A stretch of 64,000 bases of DNA from Bacteroidales bacterium (GTDB taxonomy: Bacteria > Bacteroidota > Bacteroidia > Bacteroidales > UBA932), in NCBI GenBank assembly GCA_017445755.1, contig JAFSSE010000027.1, positions 1-64,000 of the forward strand, written 5' to 3'. Both the position numbers and the translations under genes were made by a program. Positions 17,605 to 26,055 of this stretch are shown here, piece after piece. A model generated the notes under the pieces. It searched no databases and was not told the DNA's origin. It saw only the letters and a list, made by a program, of their open reading frames with translations. Position 1 is the first letter of the stretch; every line of letters starts with the position of its first letter.

Positions 17605-17627
17605 GTATATTTTTGTGGAATTCTTCG

Positions 17628-17635
17628 TATCTTTG
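17628..17635 (+). promoter_or_regulatory. -7 box for tsaD
   Basis: TATCTTTG, 19 nt before the tsaD ATG at 17655, the same spacing as seen for mnmA and the CE2-like gene. Confidence 0.6.
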
Positions 17636-17654
17636 CGCTCGAATTGAAAGAAAG

Positions 17655-18677
17655 ATGGCGGATATCATCCTTGGAATAGAATCGTCCTGCGACGATACTT
17701 CGGCAGCCGTAATCTCGGACGGCTACCTCCTTTCCAATGTCATTGCCAGTCAGCAGGTCCATAAGGAATTCGGCGGAGTCGTGCCGGAGCTTGCCTCCCG
17801 GGCCCACCAGCAGAACATAGTCCCGGTCGTAAGGGTCGCCCTCGATAAGGCAGGGGTCAAACCATCTGATTTGACGGCGATTGCCTTTACGCGTGGGCCG
17901 GGTCTTCTGGGCTCCCTCCTTGTCGGAACTTCCTTTGCAAAGGCGCTGTCCCTGTCCCTGGACATTCCCATGGTCATGGTAAACCATCTCCAGGGCCATA
18001 TCCTCGCAAATTTCATCCGGGAGGAGGGAAAGCCCGTAGTAGAGCCATCCTTCCCGTACCTCTGCCTCCTTGTTTCAGGCGGCAATTCCCAGATTGTCCG
18101 TGTGGACAGTCCTCTCGACTATACGATTCTCGGCCAGACAATAGACGACGCGGTAGGAGAGGCCTTCGACAAGTGTGCAAAGATGATGGGACTTGGCTAT
18201 CCCGGCGGCCCTGTAATCGACCGACTTGCAAAGCTCGGAGACCCCGGCCGTTTCCATTTCGCAAAGCCCCATGTGCCCGGTCTCGATTACAGTTTCAGCG
18301 GCATCAAGACCTCGCTCCTTTACTTTGTGAGGGATGAGATGGCAAAGGATCCTGAGTTCATGGAAAAGAACAAGGAAGATATCTGCGCCGGCTTCCAGAA
18401 GGCCCTGATAGACATTCTCATGGATAAGCTCATTAAAGCGTCGAAGCAGACTGGTATCCGTGAGATTACAATCGGCGGGGGAGTGTCTGCCAACAGCGGG
18501 CTCCGCGAACGTATTGTCGCCGAAGGGAAGAAGCGGCACTGGAAGACATATCTTCCGGAATTCCGTTTTACGACTGACAACGCGGCGATGATTGCCGTCG
18601 CCGGCTGGTTCCACTACCGTTCAGGGGAGAGGGCTCCCCTCGATGTCGCTCCCGTTTCCCGCCTTGCTGACTTCTGA
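17655..18677 (+). CDS. tsaD: tRNA threonylcarbamoyladenosine synthase subunit TsaD
   Basis: 340 residues starting MADIILGIESSCDDTSAAV. TsaD, with TsaB and TsaE, transfers the threonylcarbamoyl group to A37 of ANN-decoding tRNAs. The ASKHA-fold signatures are all visible: GIESSCDDT at the N-terminus, metal histidines in HLQGH (111 and 115), LLVSGGNSQIV, DDAVGEAFDK and GGGVSANSGLR. The length is normal. The longer upstream open frame from 17376 runs antisense through the start of tamB and is not used; the ATG follows its own promoter. The COG2509 flavoprotein gene starts 11 nt downstream. Confidence 0.97.
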   Translation: MADIILGIESSCDDTSAAVISDGYLLSNVIASQQVHKEFGGVVPELASRAHQQNIVPVVRVALDKAGVKPSDLTAIAFTRGPGLLGSLLVGTSFAKALSLSLDIPMVMVNHLQGHILANFIREEGKPVVEPSFPYLCLLVSGGNSQIVRVDSPLDYTILGQTIDDAVGEAFDKCAKMMGLGYPGGPVIDRLAKLGDPGRFHFAKPHVPGLDYSFSGIKTSLLYFVRDEMAKDPEFMEKNKEDICAGFQKALIDILMDKLIKASKQTGIREITIGGGVSANSGLRERIVAEGKKRHWKTYLPEFRFTTDNAAMIAVAGWFHYRSGERAPLDVAPVSRLADF

Positions 18678-18688
18678 AAGGAGCATTC

Positions 18689-20290
18689 ATGAAAGAATTC
18701 GAGATAGCAAAGAAAATTGGGAAGGAACTGACTGAAGGAGAGATACTTCAATCGGCCGCAAAGACTCTTGGAGTTCCGGAGTCGAAAGTGGCCCATACCC
18801 GTATTGTCCGCCGCTCAATTGACGCCCGCCAGGAGGTTCTCTACCGTTACCGGATTGAGGCCTGCCGCGAGGGAGAGCCATATCAGGAATATACCCTTCC
18901 GGAGTACAGGGATGTCCATGACGCGGAGCCCGTAATAGTCGTCGGGGCTGGTCCCGCCGGCCTTTTTGCCGCCCTGAAGCTCCTGACGCGGGGTTTTAAG
19001 CCCGTGATTCTCGAGAGGGGAAAGGATGTCCACCGCAGGAAGGCGGACATGGCCCGGCTCTCGACAGAGGGAGTCGTGGATCCGGATTCCAACTACTGCT
19101 TCGGCGAAGGCGGAGCCGGGGCCTTTTCCGACGGGAAGCTCTATACGCGCTCATCCAAACGCGGAGATATCCGGGAGGTCCTCCACCAGTTTGTCCGTTT
19201 CGGGGCCGATCCGTCCATCCTCATTGACGCCCATCCCCATATCGGCACCGACCGTCTCCCGACGGTTGTCGAGAACATGCGCCTATGTATAGAGGAGCAT
19301 GGCGGCGAGTACCATTTCGACTCCCGCGTCGTCGATATTTCCCCCGTCAGGGACGGCTTCACCGTGACCGTACAGGGCGCCGACGGAGGGGAAGGCGCAA
19401 CCTACCGGGCCAGAAACGTCATCCTTGCAACCGGCCACTCCGCAAAGGATATCTATACCATGATCCGCGACAAGGGCTGGGACCTCGAGGCCAAGGGCTT
19501 TGCCCTCGGCGTACGGGTGGAGCACCCGCAGTGGATGATAAACCAGATGCGGTATCATGGGAAATACCAGCCCTTCATGCCCACGGCCGAATATTCCTTC
19601 GTGGAACAGGTCGATTCCCGCGGGGTTTTCTCGTTCTGCATGTGTCCGGGAGGTATCCTCGTGCCCTCTGCGACGGAGGACAAGTCGGTGGTTCTCAACG
19701 GAATGTCCAATTCTGCGAGAAATTCCAAATGGGCCAATTCCGGGGTCGTCGTCCAGATTGAGCCCGGGGATGAGCCCTCCGAATATGCCCGGTTCGGGCC
19801 CTTCTCCCTGCTCTATTACCAGCGGGATATCGAGAGGAACATGTATATGTATGCGCGCTCAAAGGTCCCTCGGGACCGGAATGGGCGGCCGACGGAGAAG
19901 ATTAACCTGCTGAGGGCTCCGGCCCAGAGGATGAAGGACTTCTGCCGGGGTATCGTTTCCACTGACCTCCCCAAGACTTCATATCATCCCGGGGTCGTTT
20001 CCGCACCCCTCCATGAACTCCTTCCAGAAGGAGTCGCCGGCCGTCTCCGCAAGGCGTTCCCGATGGTGGACCGCAAGATGCACGGGTACTATACCAATGA
20101 CGCCCTCGTTCTCGGCGTTGAGTCCAGGACTTCGTCTCCGGTGAGGATTCCGCGTGATCCGGAAACCCTTTCCGCGCTGAAGGTTCCCGGCCTTTACCCC
20201 TGCGGGGAAGGGGCCGGCTATTCCGGCGGAATAGTCTCCTCCGCCCTCGACGGCATCGCTGCCGCCGCCGCAATTCCAGGAAAAGAGTAA
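18689..20290 (+). CDS. FAD-dependent dehydrogenase, COG2509 family
   Basis: 533 residues. The N-terminal 80 residues form a small alpha/beta domain with a basic patch (SKVAHTRIVRRSIDARQEVLYRY). This is followed by the FAD dinucleotide loop VIVVGAGPAGLFAALKLL near 82-99, ERGKDVHRRKAD, and the conserved FGEGGAGAFSDGKLYTR. The end (GLYPCGEGAGYSGGIVSSALDGIAAAAAI) is the second FAD contact. The family is widespread but its substrate is unknown. It is probably co-transcribed with tsaD and ends right at the large hairpin repeat 20291-20464. Confidence 0.88.
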   Translation: MKEFEIAKKIGKELTEGEILQSAAKTLGVPESKVAHTRIVRRSIDARQEVLYRYRIEACREGEPYQEYTLPEYRDVHDAEPVIVVGAGPAGLFAALKLLTRGFKPVILERGKDVHRRKADMARLSTEGVVDPDSNYCFGEGGAGAFSDGKLYTRSSKRGDIREVLHQFVRFGADPSILIDAHPHIGTDRLPTVVENMRLCIEEHGGEYHFDSRVVDISPVRDGFTVTVQGADGGEGATYRARNVILATGHSAKDIYTMIRDKGWDLEAKGFALGVRVEHPQWMINQMRYHGKYQPFMPTAEYSFVEQVDSRGVFSFCMCPGGILVPSATEDKSVVLNGMSNSARNSKWANSGVVVQIEPGDEPSEYARFGPFSLLYYQRDIERNMYMYARSKVPRDRNGRPTEKINLLRAPAQRMKDFCRGIVSTDLPKTSYHPGVVSAPLHELLPEGVAGRLRKAFPMVDRKMHGYYTNDALVLGVESRTSSPVRIPRDPETLSALKVPGLYPCGEGAGYSGGIVSSALDGIAAAAAIPGKE

Positions 20291-20464
20291 AGAGAAAAGG
20301 CACTCCCCCCCCTCTGTGACCATGGCCACCCTCGGCCATGTAAGAGGGAGGGGCCCAAAAGCGTGACTTCGACGTAAAAAGCTTGCTTTTGAAGGAGAAG
20401 TAAAGATTTTGGGAGGGGCCGAAGCAAAGCGGAGGCGGCACAGAGGGGGGAGTGCCTTTTCTCT
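20291..20464. repeat. Large hairpin repeat with inner palindrome
   Basis: Arms of about 26 bp (AGAGAAAAGGCACT, a C-run, CTCTGTG) enclose about 120 nt; the arms differ only in run length (8 C against 6 G). Inside, 20320-20356 holds CATGGCC/GGCCATG and a G-rich tail. That 37-nt core is repeated, with 4 differences, inside a coding gene at 27146-27182. It sits between two converging genes and may also terminate both. Confidence 0.75.
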
Positions 20465-20472
20465 GGCCACGC

Positions 20473-21891
20473 TCAGGCAATTACGCCGCTGCCGATTAGT
20501 TCTTCGCCGGTGTAGAAGACGGCGAACTGGCCGGGGGAAATACCCCGCTGGGGCTGATCGAAAAGAATATACAGGCCGCTCTCCCTCATTAACAGAGTGG
20601 CGCTCTGGAGGGGCTGGCGGTAGCGGATTCTGACGCGGTGGCGGCGGATTTCCCCGGAGGCCATGGAAAGGTCCGGACGGCTCCAGTGGATTTCTTCGGG
20701 AGCGATACGGAGGCAAAGGCGCGAGAGTCCCTTGTGGGAATGGCCTTCGCCGACATAGACTATGTTCTTTTCAGGGTCCGTCGCGATAACGAAAACGGGA
20801 TCCTTGTGGCCGCCTATACCGAGTCCCTTCCGCTGCCCGACCGTATAGAACTGGGCTCCTTCATGCCGGCCTATAATCTTGCCGAAGGGGTTGTCCTTGT
20901 AGCGCGTTTTCCGGATATGGTTCTTCCCGCTGCGGTAAACCTCGGTTTCGAAGCTGAGGTCGTAGCGGATCGGCTCTGAAAAGTCCATCAGGACCTCGTC
21001 GGAGATGGATTCAAGGGCATTTTTTCTATAGGGCGATTCCCCGAGGGGCTCCCCGTCGGAGGTTAGGACCTTGATTTCCGGGGCGTAGTGGGTGGTAAGG
21101 TCCGGGACACTTCCGTCCAGACGGATTGAGGCGACGATTTCCTTCACCCGGCGGTACTGGGGGTTATTCTCGAAATAGGCGTCATAGACCTCGATCACAT
21201 CCCCTTCGACAGAAGTGAGCTTCTGTTTAAGGAAGGTCGGGAGATCGACTTTTCCGACAAAACAGATTCCCTGAGAGTCCTTTTTATCCGCCGAGGGGAG
21301 GTCGGCTTCCTTTGCGAGGCGCCTCACTTCCGGCTTAGTCAGGTTTCCGATTGGGAACATGGCCCTCGAAAGCTGCTCCTGGGACAGCTGGCAAAGGAAA
21401 TAGCTCTGGTCCTTGTTCGGGTCGGTCCCTTCCAGAAGGCGCCAGATCTTCTCCCCGTTCTCTCCGGTTAAGGACTCTTTCCGGCAGTAGTGGCCGGTTG
21501 CCACAAAGTCGGCGCCGTATTTCCGGGCAATGCGGAGGAAGGCGTCGAACTTTATTTCCCGGTTGCAGAGGACGTCCGGATTCGGCGTCCTGCCCTTGGA
21601 ATACTCGTCGAACATGTAGTCCACGACCCTCTGGCGATACTCTTTCGACAGGTCGACAAAATAGAAGGGAATACCGATTTTCCGGGCCACGACTTCGGCT
21701 ACGAACCGGTCTTCTTCCCATTCGCAGTCGCCGTGGAGGGTAGGGTCGGCGTCATGCCAGTTCTGCATGAACATCGCAAAGACGTCGTATCCCTGCTCTT
21801 TCAAAAGCAGGGCGGCGACGCTCGAGTCCACACCTCCGGAGAGGCCTACACAGACCTTGATGTTCCCGTTTTTTTGCCTGTCATCACCCAT
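20473..21891 (-). CDS. mnmA: tRNA 2-thiouridylase MnmA
   Basis: 472 residues. MnmA adds sulfur to U34 of Lys, Glu and Gln tRNAs. Visible are the PP-loop SGGVDSS (18-24), the catalytic cysteine in NPDVLCNREIKFD (C109), the second cysteine in SQGICFVGK (C210) and FYTVGQRKGLGIGG at about 348-361. Most MnmA proteins are near 360-370 residues. Here about 100 extra residues (roughly 234-338) sit between the second cysteine region and the GQRKGLGIGG loop, with no motif I recognise. The gene is monocistronic, with a TAAATTTG box 19 nt upstream of the start. Confidence 0.93.
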   Translation of the reverse strand: MGDDRQKNGNIKVCVGLSGGVDSSVAALLLKEQGYDVFAMFMQNWHDADPTLHGDCEWEEDRFVAEVVARKIGIPFYFVDLSKEYRQRVVDYMFDEYSKGRTPNPDVLCNREIKFDAFLRIARKYGADFVATGHYCRKESLTGENGEKIWRLLEGTDPNKDQSYFLCQLSQEQLSRAMFPIGNLTKPEVRRLAKEADLPSADKKDSQGICFVGKVDLPTFLKQKLTSVEGDVIEVYDAYFENNPQYRRVKEIVASIRLDGSVPDLTTHYAPEIKVLTSDGEPLGESPYRKNALESISDEVLMDFSEPIRYDLSFETEVYRSGKNHIRKTRYKDNPFGKIIGRHEGAQFYTVGQRKGLGIGGHKDPVFVIATDPEKNIVYVGEGHSHKGLSRLCLRIAPEEIHWSRPDLSMASGEIRRHRVRIRYRQPLQSATLLMRESGLYILFDQPQRGISPGQFAVFYTGEELIGSGVIA

Positions 21892-21910
21892 TTCTGCGTG
21901 TTTTTCCGTG

Positions 21911-21918
21911 CAAATTTA
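21911..21918 (-). promoter_or_regulatory. -7 box for mnmA
   Basis: TAAATTTG on the reverse strand, 19 nt before the mnmA ATG. Confidence 0.55.
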
Positions 21919-21986
21919 CGATTTTATTGTTTTTTTTCCTATCTTGCATGTTGCTCTGAAGCATTAAGAGCGGAAAAAGTAACACT

Positions 21987-22466
21987 ATGACAGAAAGAAA
22001 GCTTACGATTGACTTTGAGGAGTACACGTCGGCTGCGGAAATGGAACCGCAGGACCGGGCCCTGGTAGAACGGGCAACTCACGCCCTTGCCGGCTCATAT
22101 TCCCCCTATTCCCGTTTCAGGGTTGGTGCGGCCCTCCTCCTGGAGAACGGTACGGTCGTTATCGGGTCGAATCAGGAAAACAATTCTTATCCGGCCGGCC
22201 TCTGCGCTGAAAGGACCGCAATGTTCGCCGCCGGGGCAAACTATCCGGGCGTTGCCTTCGACACCCTTGCCATCGTCGCCTCCCATGAGGGTAAGATTCT
22301 CGAGGATCCAGCTACCCCCTGCGGCATCTGCCGCCAGGTCATGGCAGAGTACCAGACCAAGGGTGGAAAGCCCCTGAAGGTAATCCTCGCCGGGAGCCGG
22401 AAGATTTATAAATTCAGCCGTGTGGACGATCTGCTCCCGCTTATTTTTGACAGTCTGAAGGCGTAG
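21987..22466 (+). CDS. cdd: Cytidine deaminase
   Basis: 159 residues, the homotetrameric short form. It deaminates cytidine and deoxycytidine to uridine forms in pyrimidine salvage. The zinc and catalytic motifs are complete: C73-A-E75 in GLCAERTAM, and PCGIC with cysteines 112 and 115. The substrate loop YSPYSRFRVGAALL (38-51) is also typical. It is divergent from mnmA and followed by the SRP RNA gene, which has its own promoter. Confidence 0.95.
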   Translation: MTERKLTIDFEEYTSAAEMEPQDRALVERATHALAGSYSPYSRFRVGAALLLENGTVVIGSNQENNSYPAGLCAERTAMFAAGANYPGVAFDTLAIVASHEGKILEDPATPCGICRQVMAEYQTKGGKPLKVILAGSRKIYKFSRVDDLLPLIFDSLKA

Positions 22467-22471
22467 TATTT

Positions 22472-22503
22472 TTTGGGAGTCATAAAAAAAATGACTACCT
22501 TTG
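22472..22503 (+). promoter_or_regulatory. Promoter of the SRP RNA
   Basis: TTTG (22472-22475), a 20-bp spacer and TACCTTTG (22496-22503), a full match to the Bacteroidales consensus, placed 5 nt before the RNA 5' end. Confidence 0.8.
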
Positions 22504-22508
22504 CACCC

Positions 22509-22610
22509 GGGAAAGTCTTGCACGACCAGCTCCCTCTGAATTCCCCCAGGGCCGGAAGGCAGCAAGGGCAGGAGGTTGTAGCGGTGCGATGTAAGTAGCT
22601 TTCCCTTTTT
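22509..22610 (+). ncRNA. ffs: Signal recognition particle RNA (4.5S type)
   Basis: About 100 nt. The ends pair (GGGAAAG with CTTTCCC). The apical domain shows the conserved SRP loop: CAGGGCCGGAAGGCAGCAAGGGCAG holds the GGAA tetraloop and the asymmetric AGCA loop that bind Ffh. A T-run follows the closing stem and acts as terminator. It guides nascent membrane proteins to the Sec translocon with Ffh and FtsY. Confidence 0.92.
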
Positions 22611-22622
22611 TATTTCCCTGCC

Positions 22623-23831
22623 ATGAAAGATATCTCCATTTTCACCCTGACCTCCGGCCTCCACGATGAGGACTCGGTAAAAACCATTTCGGATTCCTTC
22701 CTCCGGAGCGTCCTTCCCGGGGGCTTTGATTTCAGGGGAGCCGACTTCGCTTCCTTCGGAACCCATGTGCTCGATCTCATTTTCGTCCGTACAGGCGGCT
22801 CTGAAGGCCTTTTCAAGAGCGTCCTTCCGGAGCTTCTCGAAAAGGGGGAGAGGCATTTTCTCCTACTTACTTCCGGAAAGAGCAACTCCCTGGCGGCCTC
22901 CCTTGAGATTCTTTCATATCTGAGGGCAAACGGACTCGGCGGGGAGGTGATCCATGGGTCCGAGACCTATACGGCCGGAAGAATCAGCGCCCTGTATGAG
23001 ATTGCTTCCGCAAGGAGAAAACTCCGCGGGATGCGGCTCGGGGTCATCGGAGCCCCTTCCGACTGGCTCATTGCGAGCCATGCCGACCCGGAGGCGGTCC
23101 GCTCCAAACTCGGGATTGAACTTGTAGATATCCCGATGGAGGAAGTAATTGAGAAGTATGGCCCTGCAGAAGCGGAAGAGGCGCCGGATGAGCCGATGGC
23201 AGCTTGTGTCCGCAGTGCTTATCCCGGGGCCACGAAAATCTACAATGCCCTTAAATCAGTCATTTCCGCCCACGCTCTGGACGGCTTTACAATCCGTTGT
23301 TTCGACCTTCTGACTGCGGTGGAAAATACCGGCTGCCTTGCCCTTTCGCGCCTGAATGCAGAAGGGATTCCAGCGGGCTGCGAGGGGGATGTCCCGGCGC
23401 TATTGTCCATGGCCATAAGCAGCGTAGTAACAGGCGTTTCCGGTTTTCAGGCGAATCCTTCCCGGATAGATGTTGAGACCGGGGAGATCCTTTTCGCCCA
23501 CTGCACTATTCCCATGAACATGGTCTCCTCAAGAGTGCTGGACACCCATTTCGAGTCGGGTATCGGCGTTGGAATCAGGGGCCATTTCGACGAAGGTCCT
23601 GTAACGGTATTCAAGGTTTCTGGGGATCTTAAGCGGGTTTTTGCGGCGGAAGGAACCCTTGTCCGGAACCTTTCAGAGCAGCATCTTTGCCGGACGCAGG
23701 TGGTAGTCCGTCTCTCACCGCAGGAGGCCCGTTACTTCCTGACAGACCCTATCGGGAACCACCACATTATCGTTCCCGGCCATCATGGAGAGGCGCTTGG
23801 AAAAACAGTCAACCTACCCGTCGAGGGGTAG
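22623..23831 (+). CDS. L-fucose isomerase-like protein
   Basis: 402 residues. The body resembles the FucI/AraA superfamily C-terminal half: LRGMRLGVIGAPSDWLIAS, SAHALDGFTIRCFDLLT, GCEGDVPALLSMAISSVVTG, ILFAHCTIPMNM, THFESGIGVGIRGHF and GNHHIIVPGHHGE. These are the spots where FucI holds its metal (Glu, Asp, His). The protein is shorter than true FucI (about 590) and has its own N-terminus. No fucose or arabinose genes are nearby, so the substrate sugar is unknown. It starts 13 nt after the SRP RNA and may rely on read-through or an internal promoter. Confidence 0.85.
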   Translation: MKDISIFTLTSGLHDEDSVKTISDSFLRSVLPGGFDFRGADFASFGTHVLDLIFVRTGGSEGLFKSVLPELLEKGERHFLLLTSGKSNSLAASLEILSYLRANGLGGEVIHGSETYTAGRISALYEIASARRKLRGMRLGVIGAPSDWLIASHADPEAVRSKLGIELVDIPMEEVIEKYGPAEAEEAPDEPMAACVRSAYPGATKIYNALKSVISAHALDGFTIRCFDLLTAVENTGCLALSRLNAEGIPAGCEGDVPALLSMAISSVVTGVSGFQANPSRIDVETGEILFAHCTIPMNMVSSRVLDTHFESGIGVGIRGHFDEGPVTVFKVSGDLKRVFAAEGTLVRNLSEQHLCRTQVVVRLSPQEARYFLTDPIGNHHIIVPGHHGEALGKTVNLPVEG

Positions 23832-23840
23832 GTTGGCAAG

Positions 23841-23913
23841 AGCCACTCATGAGACTCGAACTCACGACCTGCGCGTTACGAATGCGCTGCTCTACCGACT
23901 GAGCTAAAGTGGC
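23841..23913 (-). tRNA. tRNA-Thr(CGU)
   Basis: 73 nt. The acceptor GCCACTT pairs with GAGTGGC (one G-T pair), the D-arm is AGCTCAGTCGGTAGAGC, the anticodon loop TTCGTAA gives CGU, and the T-arm is GTGAGTTCGAGTCTCAT. The discriminator is T and CCA is not encoded. Its TATCTTTG promoter box lies at 23940-23947. Confidence 0.95.
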
Positions 23914-23939
23914 AAACCGATTTCTCCGAATCGGGAATG

Positions 23940-23947
23940 CAAAGATA
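23940..23947 (-). promoter_or_regulatory. -7 box for tRNA-Thr
   Basis: TATCTTTG on the reverse strand. Between it and the tRNA lies a small hairpin (CCGATTCGGAGAAATCGG) in the precursor leader. Confidence 0.6.
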
Positions 23948-23976
23948 CAAAAAACTTTCCTACTTGTGCAACTAAA

Positions 23977-24008
23977 TTTGCAGGGTCGGGGCGAAAAACT
24001 TATTTTTG
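23977..24008 (+). promoter_or_regulatory. Promoter of the BaiN/HI0933-like gene
   Basis: TTTG (23977-23980), a 20-bp spacer and TATTTTTG (24001-24008), 20 nt before the start codon at 24029. Confidence 0.7.
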
Positions 24009-24028
24009 TGTCCGAAATTTAAGCAGGT

Positions 24029-25474
24029 ATGAGATCTGACGTAATTATCATAGGCGGCGGTGCAGCCGGACTTATGGCCGCCATCGGTGCGGCGAAGACC
24101 TTTGCCGGGAGCGAAAACGGGGGGACGGTGACCGTCCTGGAAAAGATGCCGAAGCCCGGAAGGAAGATTATGATAACCGGCCGCGGGCGTTGTAACTTCA
24201 CGAATGTCAAGCCATGGGAGGAGTTTTCACAGCATATCCGGACGGACGTGAACTTCGTCTCCCCGGCCTGGCACAACCTCCCTCCGGAGAAGCTGATTGA
24301 GATGTTCCAAAAGGCCGGACTCCGCTCGGTTGTGGAGCGCGGCGACAGGGCTTTCCCCTCATCCCATATGGCCGGAGACGTAGTCGATACCCTTGTCCGT
24401 GAGTGTACGCTTCTCGGAGTTAAGATTGTCCATGGGTGCGAGGTCCGTTCGATAGGAAAGAAGGCCGGTAAATACCAGATTGATTGTAAGATAACGACTG
24501 AATGGGAAACCACGTCGGAGACCTATACGACCTCGAGGCTCATCCTTGCGACCGGCGGGCTTTCCTATCCCGGGACGGGTTCGACTGGAGACGGCTTCCT
24601 TTGGGCCCGGGGTTTCGGCCATTCCATTGAGCCGCTTTTCCCTTCCCTGACTGCGATAGTTCCGGAAGGGTACAAAACCGATGAATCTCCGCTTGCCTCC
24701 CAGATTCGGGATGCCTTCCGCGGGAAGACGGTTTATGGAAAGAAAAAGGAGCGGAAGATTGCACCTCTCCCGGATAATTATCCGGTACTGAAGGGTCATA
24801 TCGAACGTATTACCCCGCTTTCTGAACTGGGGCGGCTTTTCGAAGGAAACACCCTTGAGAATGTCCAGCTGACGGTTTTTGTCGGGGGCAACGAGGTTCA
24901 GAGCGAGTTCGGAGACATAGAATTCACGGACGGAGGCCTGGAAGGTCCGCTTGGATTCCAGGTAAGCCGGAAGGTTGTCAAGGCGATAATGAACGGCAAC
25001 CCTGTCGAGGTGGTCATAGACCTGAAACCGGCCGTGGATGCGGAAAAACTCAATGCAGAGGTCCACGAGACATGGAAAGAGGTTCTGGAAGACCCCCGCA
25101 GCAAGGGACAGGACTTCAAGCGGCTTTTCCGTATCATGCTTGGAAAGTTCATGCCCTGGAACCTGACCCTCGCCTTCCTGAAGATGAATCCGAAGGTCAG
25201 CGTGGATACCCTTTCTTCATTTATGAAGGGCTGGAAGATGCGGATCGAGGGCTTTGTCGGCTTCGAGCGTTCGGTAGTCACTTCGGGCGGCATTCCCTCT
25301 TCGGAGGTTATCTCGAAGACCCTGGAGTCCAGGATTTCGGAAGGGCTGTATTTCGCCGGGGAGATGCTGGATATCGACGCGGATACCGGCGGATATAATC
25401 TCCATCTTGCCTTCTCTACCGGCTTCCTCGCCGGGGAATCTGCCGCAAAAACTTTTGAAGATGCGACAAAATGA
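24029..25474 (+). CDS. HI0933/BaiN-family flavoprotein
   Basis: 481 residues of the NAD(P)/FAD-dependent oxidoreductase family that includes BaiN and HI0933. The FAD loop IIIGGGAAGLMAAIGAA is at the N-terminus, followed by the family signature GRKIMITGRGRCNFTN and LATGGLSYPGTGSTGDG. The C-terminus GLYFAGEMLDIDADTGGYNLHLAFSTGFLAG is the second FAD contact. BaiN takes part in bile-acid dehydroxylation in clostridia, but most family members have no known substrate. Single gene with its own promoter and a strong terminator at 25531-25567. Confidence 0.9.
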   Translation: MRSDVIIIGGGAAGLMAAIGAAKTFAGSENGGTVTVLEKMPKPGRKIMITGRGRCNFTNVKPWEEFSQHIRTDVNFVSPAWHNLPPEKLIEMFQKAGLRSVVERGDRAFPSSHMAGDVVDTLVRECTLLGVKIVHGCEVRSIGKKAGKYQIDCKITTEWETTSETYTTSRLILATGGLSYPGTGSTGDGFLWARGFGHSIEPLFPSLTAIVPEGYKTDESPLASQIRDAFRGKTVYGKKKERKIAPLPDNYPVLKGHIERITPLSELGRLFEGNTLENVQLTVFVGGNEVQSEFGDIEFTDGGLEGPLGFQVSRKVVKAIMNGNPVEVVIDLKPAVDAEKLNAEVHETWKEVLEDPRSKGQDFKRLFRIMLGKFMPWNLTLAFLKMNPKVSVDTLSSFMKGWKMRIEGFVGFERSVVTSGGIPSSEVISKTLESRISEGLYFAGEMLDIDADTGGYNLHLAFSTGFLAGESAAKTFEDATK

Positions 25475-25490
25475 CAGACGTAACTGACGG

Positions 25491-25512
25491 ATTGTCAGGA
25501 GTTTATGACAAT
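25491..25512. promoter_or_regulatory. Inverted repeat upstream of hsp20
   Basis: ATTGTCA, 8 bp, TGACAAT: a perfect 7-bp operator-like palindrome. It lies before the terminator of the upstream gene and 110 bp before hsp20, so a role in hsp20 control is only a guess. Confidence 0.3.
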
Positions 25513-25530
25513 TTGTCCACTTTTTGACCT

Positions 25531-25567
25531 AATCGGGACCGCCTTTTCGGCATGGTCCCGATTTTGC
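25531..25567 (+). terminator. Terminator after the HI0933-like gene
   Basis: AATCGGGACC pairs with GGTCCCGATT around a 13-nt loop, followed by a T-rich stretch. Confidence 0.75.
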
Positions 25568-25623
25568 GTTTTGAAGGGGCGAACGAAAAAACAAAGAACT
25601 TAAAAATATAGGAGATTAATATT

Positions 25624-26055
25624 ATGGTACCTTCAAGACGTAACAGCCAGACTTGGCTTCCGGATTTCTTCAATGACTTCTTTGACAACAACTGGATGGA
25701 AAGAAGCAATGCGACGGCCCCGGCAATCAATGTGCTTGAGGATGAGAACAAATACGAGTTGGAACTTGCGGCTCCCGGTATGACAAAGGAAGACTTCGTG
25801 GTTACCCTCGACGAGGAAGGAGATCTTGTCATCAAGATGGAAAAGAAGCAGGACAACAAGGAAGAAAAGAAGCACGGGCACTATCTCCGCCGGGAATTTT
25901 CCTACACGAAGTTCCAGCAGACTATGCTCCTGCCGGACGATGCAGAACGCGAAAAGATTGAGGCGACCGTTGAACACGGCGTGCTGAAAGTGAACATCCC
26001 TAAGAAGGAGAAAATCCAGCCGGAAAAGAAGGTCAAAACTATTGAGATCAAATAG
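25624..26055 (+). CDS. Small heat-shock protein Hsp20
   Basis: 143 residues with an alpha-crystallin domain: YELELAAPGMTKEDFVVTLDEEGDLVI, then FSYTKFQQTMLLPDDAEREKIEATVEHGVLKVNIPKKE. The N-terminal arm is short (MVPSRRNSQTWLPDFFNDFF) and the C-terminal tail is lysine-rich. It holds unfolding proteins in a refoldable state during stress. The leader is A+T-rich without a TAnnTTTG box, so another sigma factor may act. Its last 8 bases overlap the end of the converging methyltransferase gene. Confidence 0.95.
   Translation: MVPSRRNSQTWLPDFFNDFFDNNWMERSNATAPAINVLEDENKYELELAAPGMTKEDFVVTLDEEGDLVIKMEKKQDNKEEKKHGHYLRREFSYTKFQQTMLLPDDAEREKIEATVEHGVLKVNIPKKEKIQPEKKVKTIEIK

Noticed and set aside
22623-23831. 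Full L-fucose catabolic function
   Set aside because: The protein is much shorter than FucI and no fucose kinase, aldolase or transporter is nearby.
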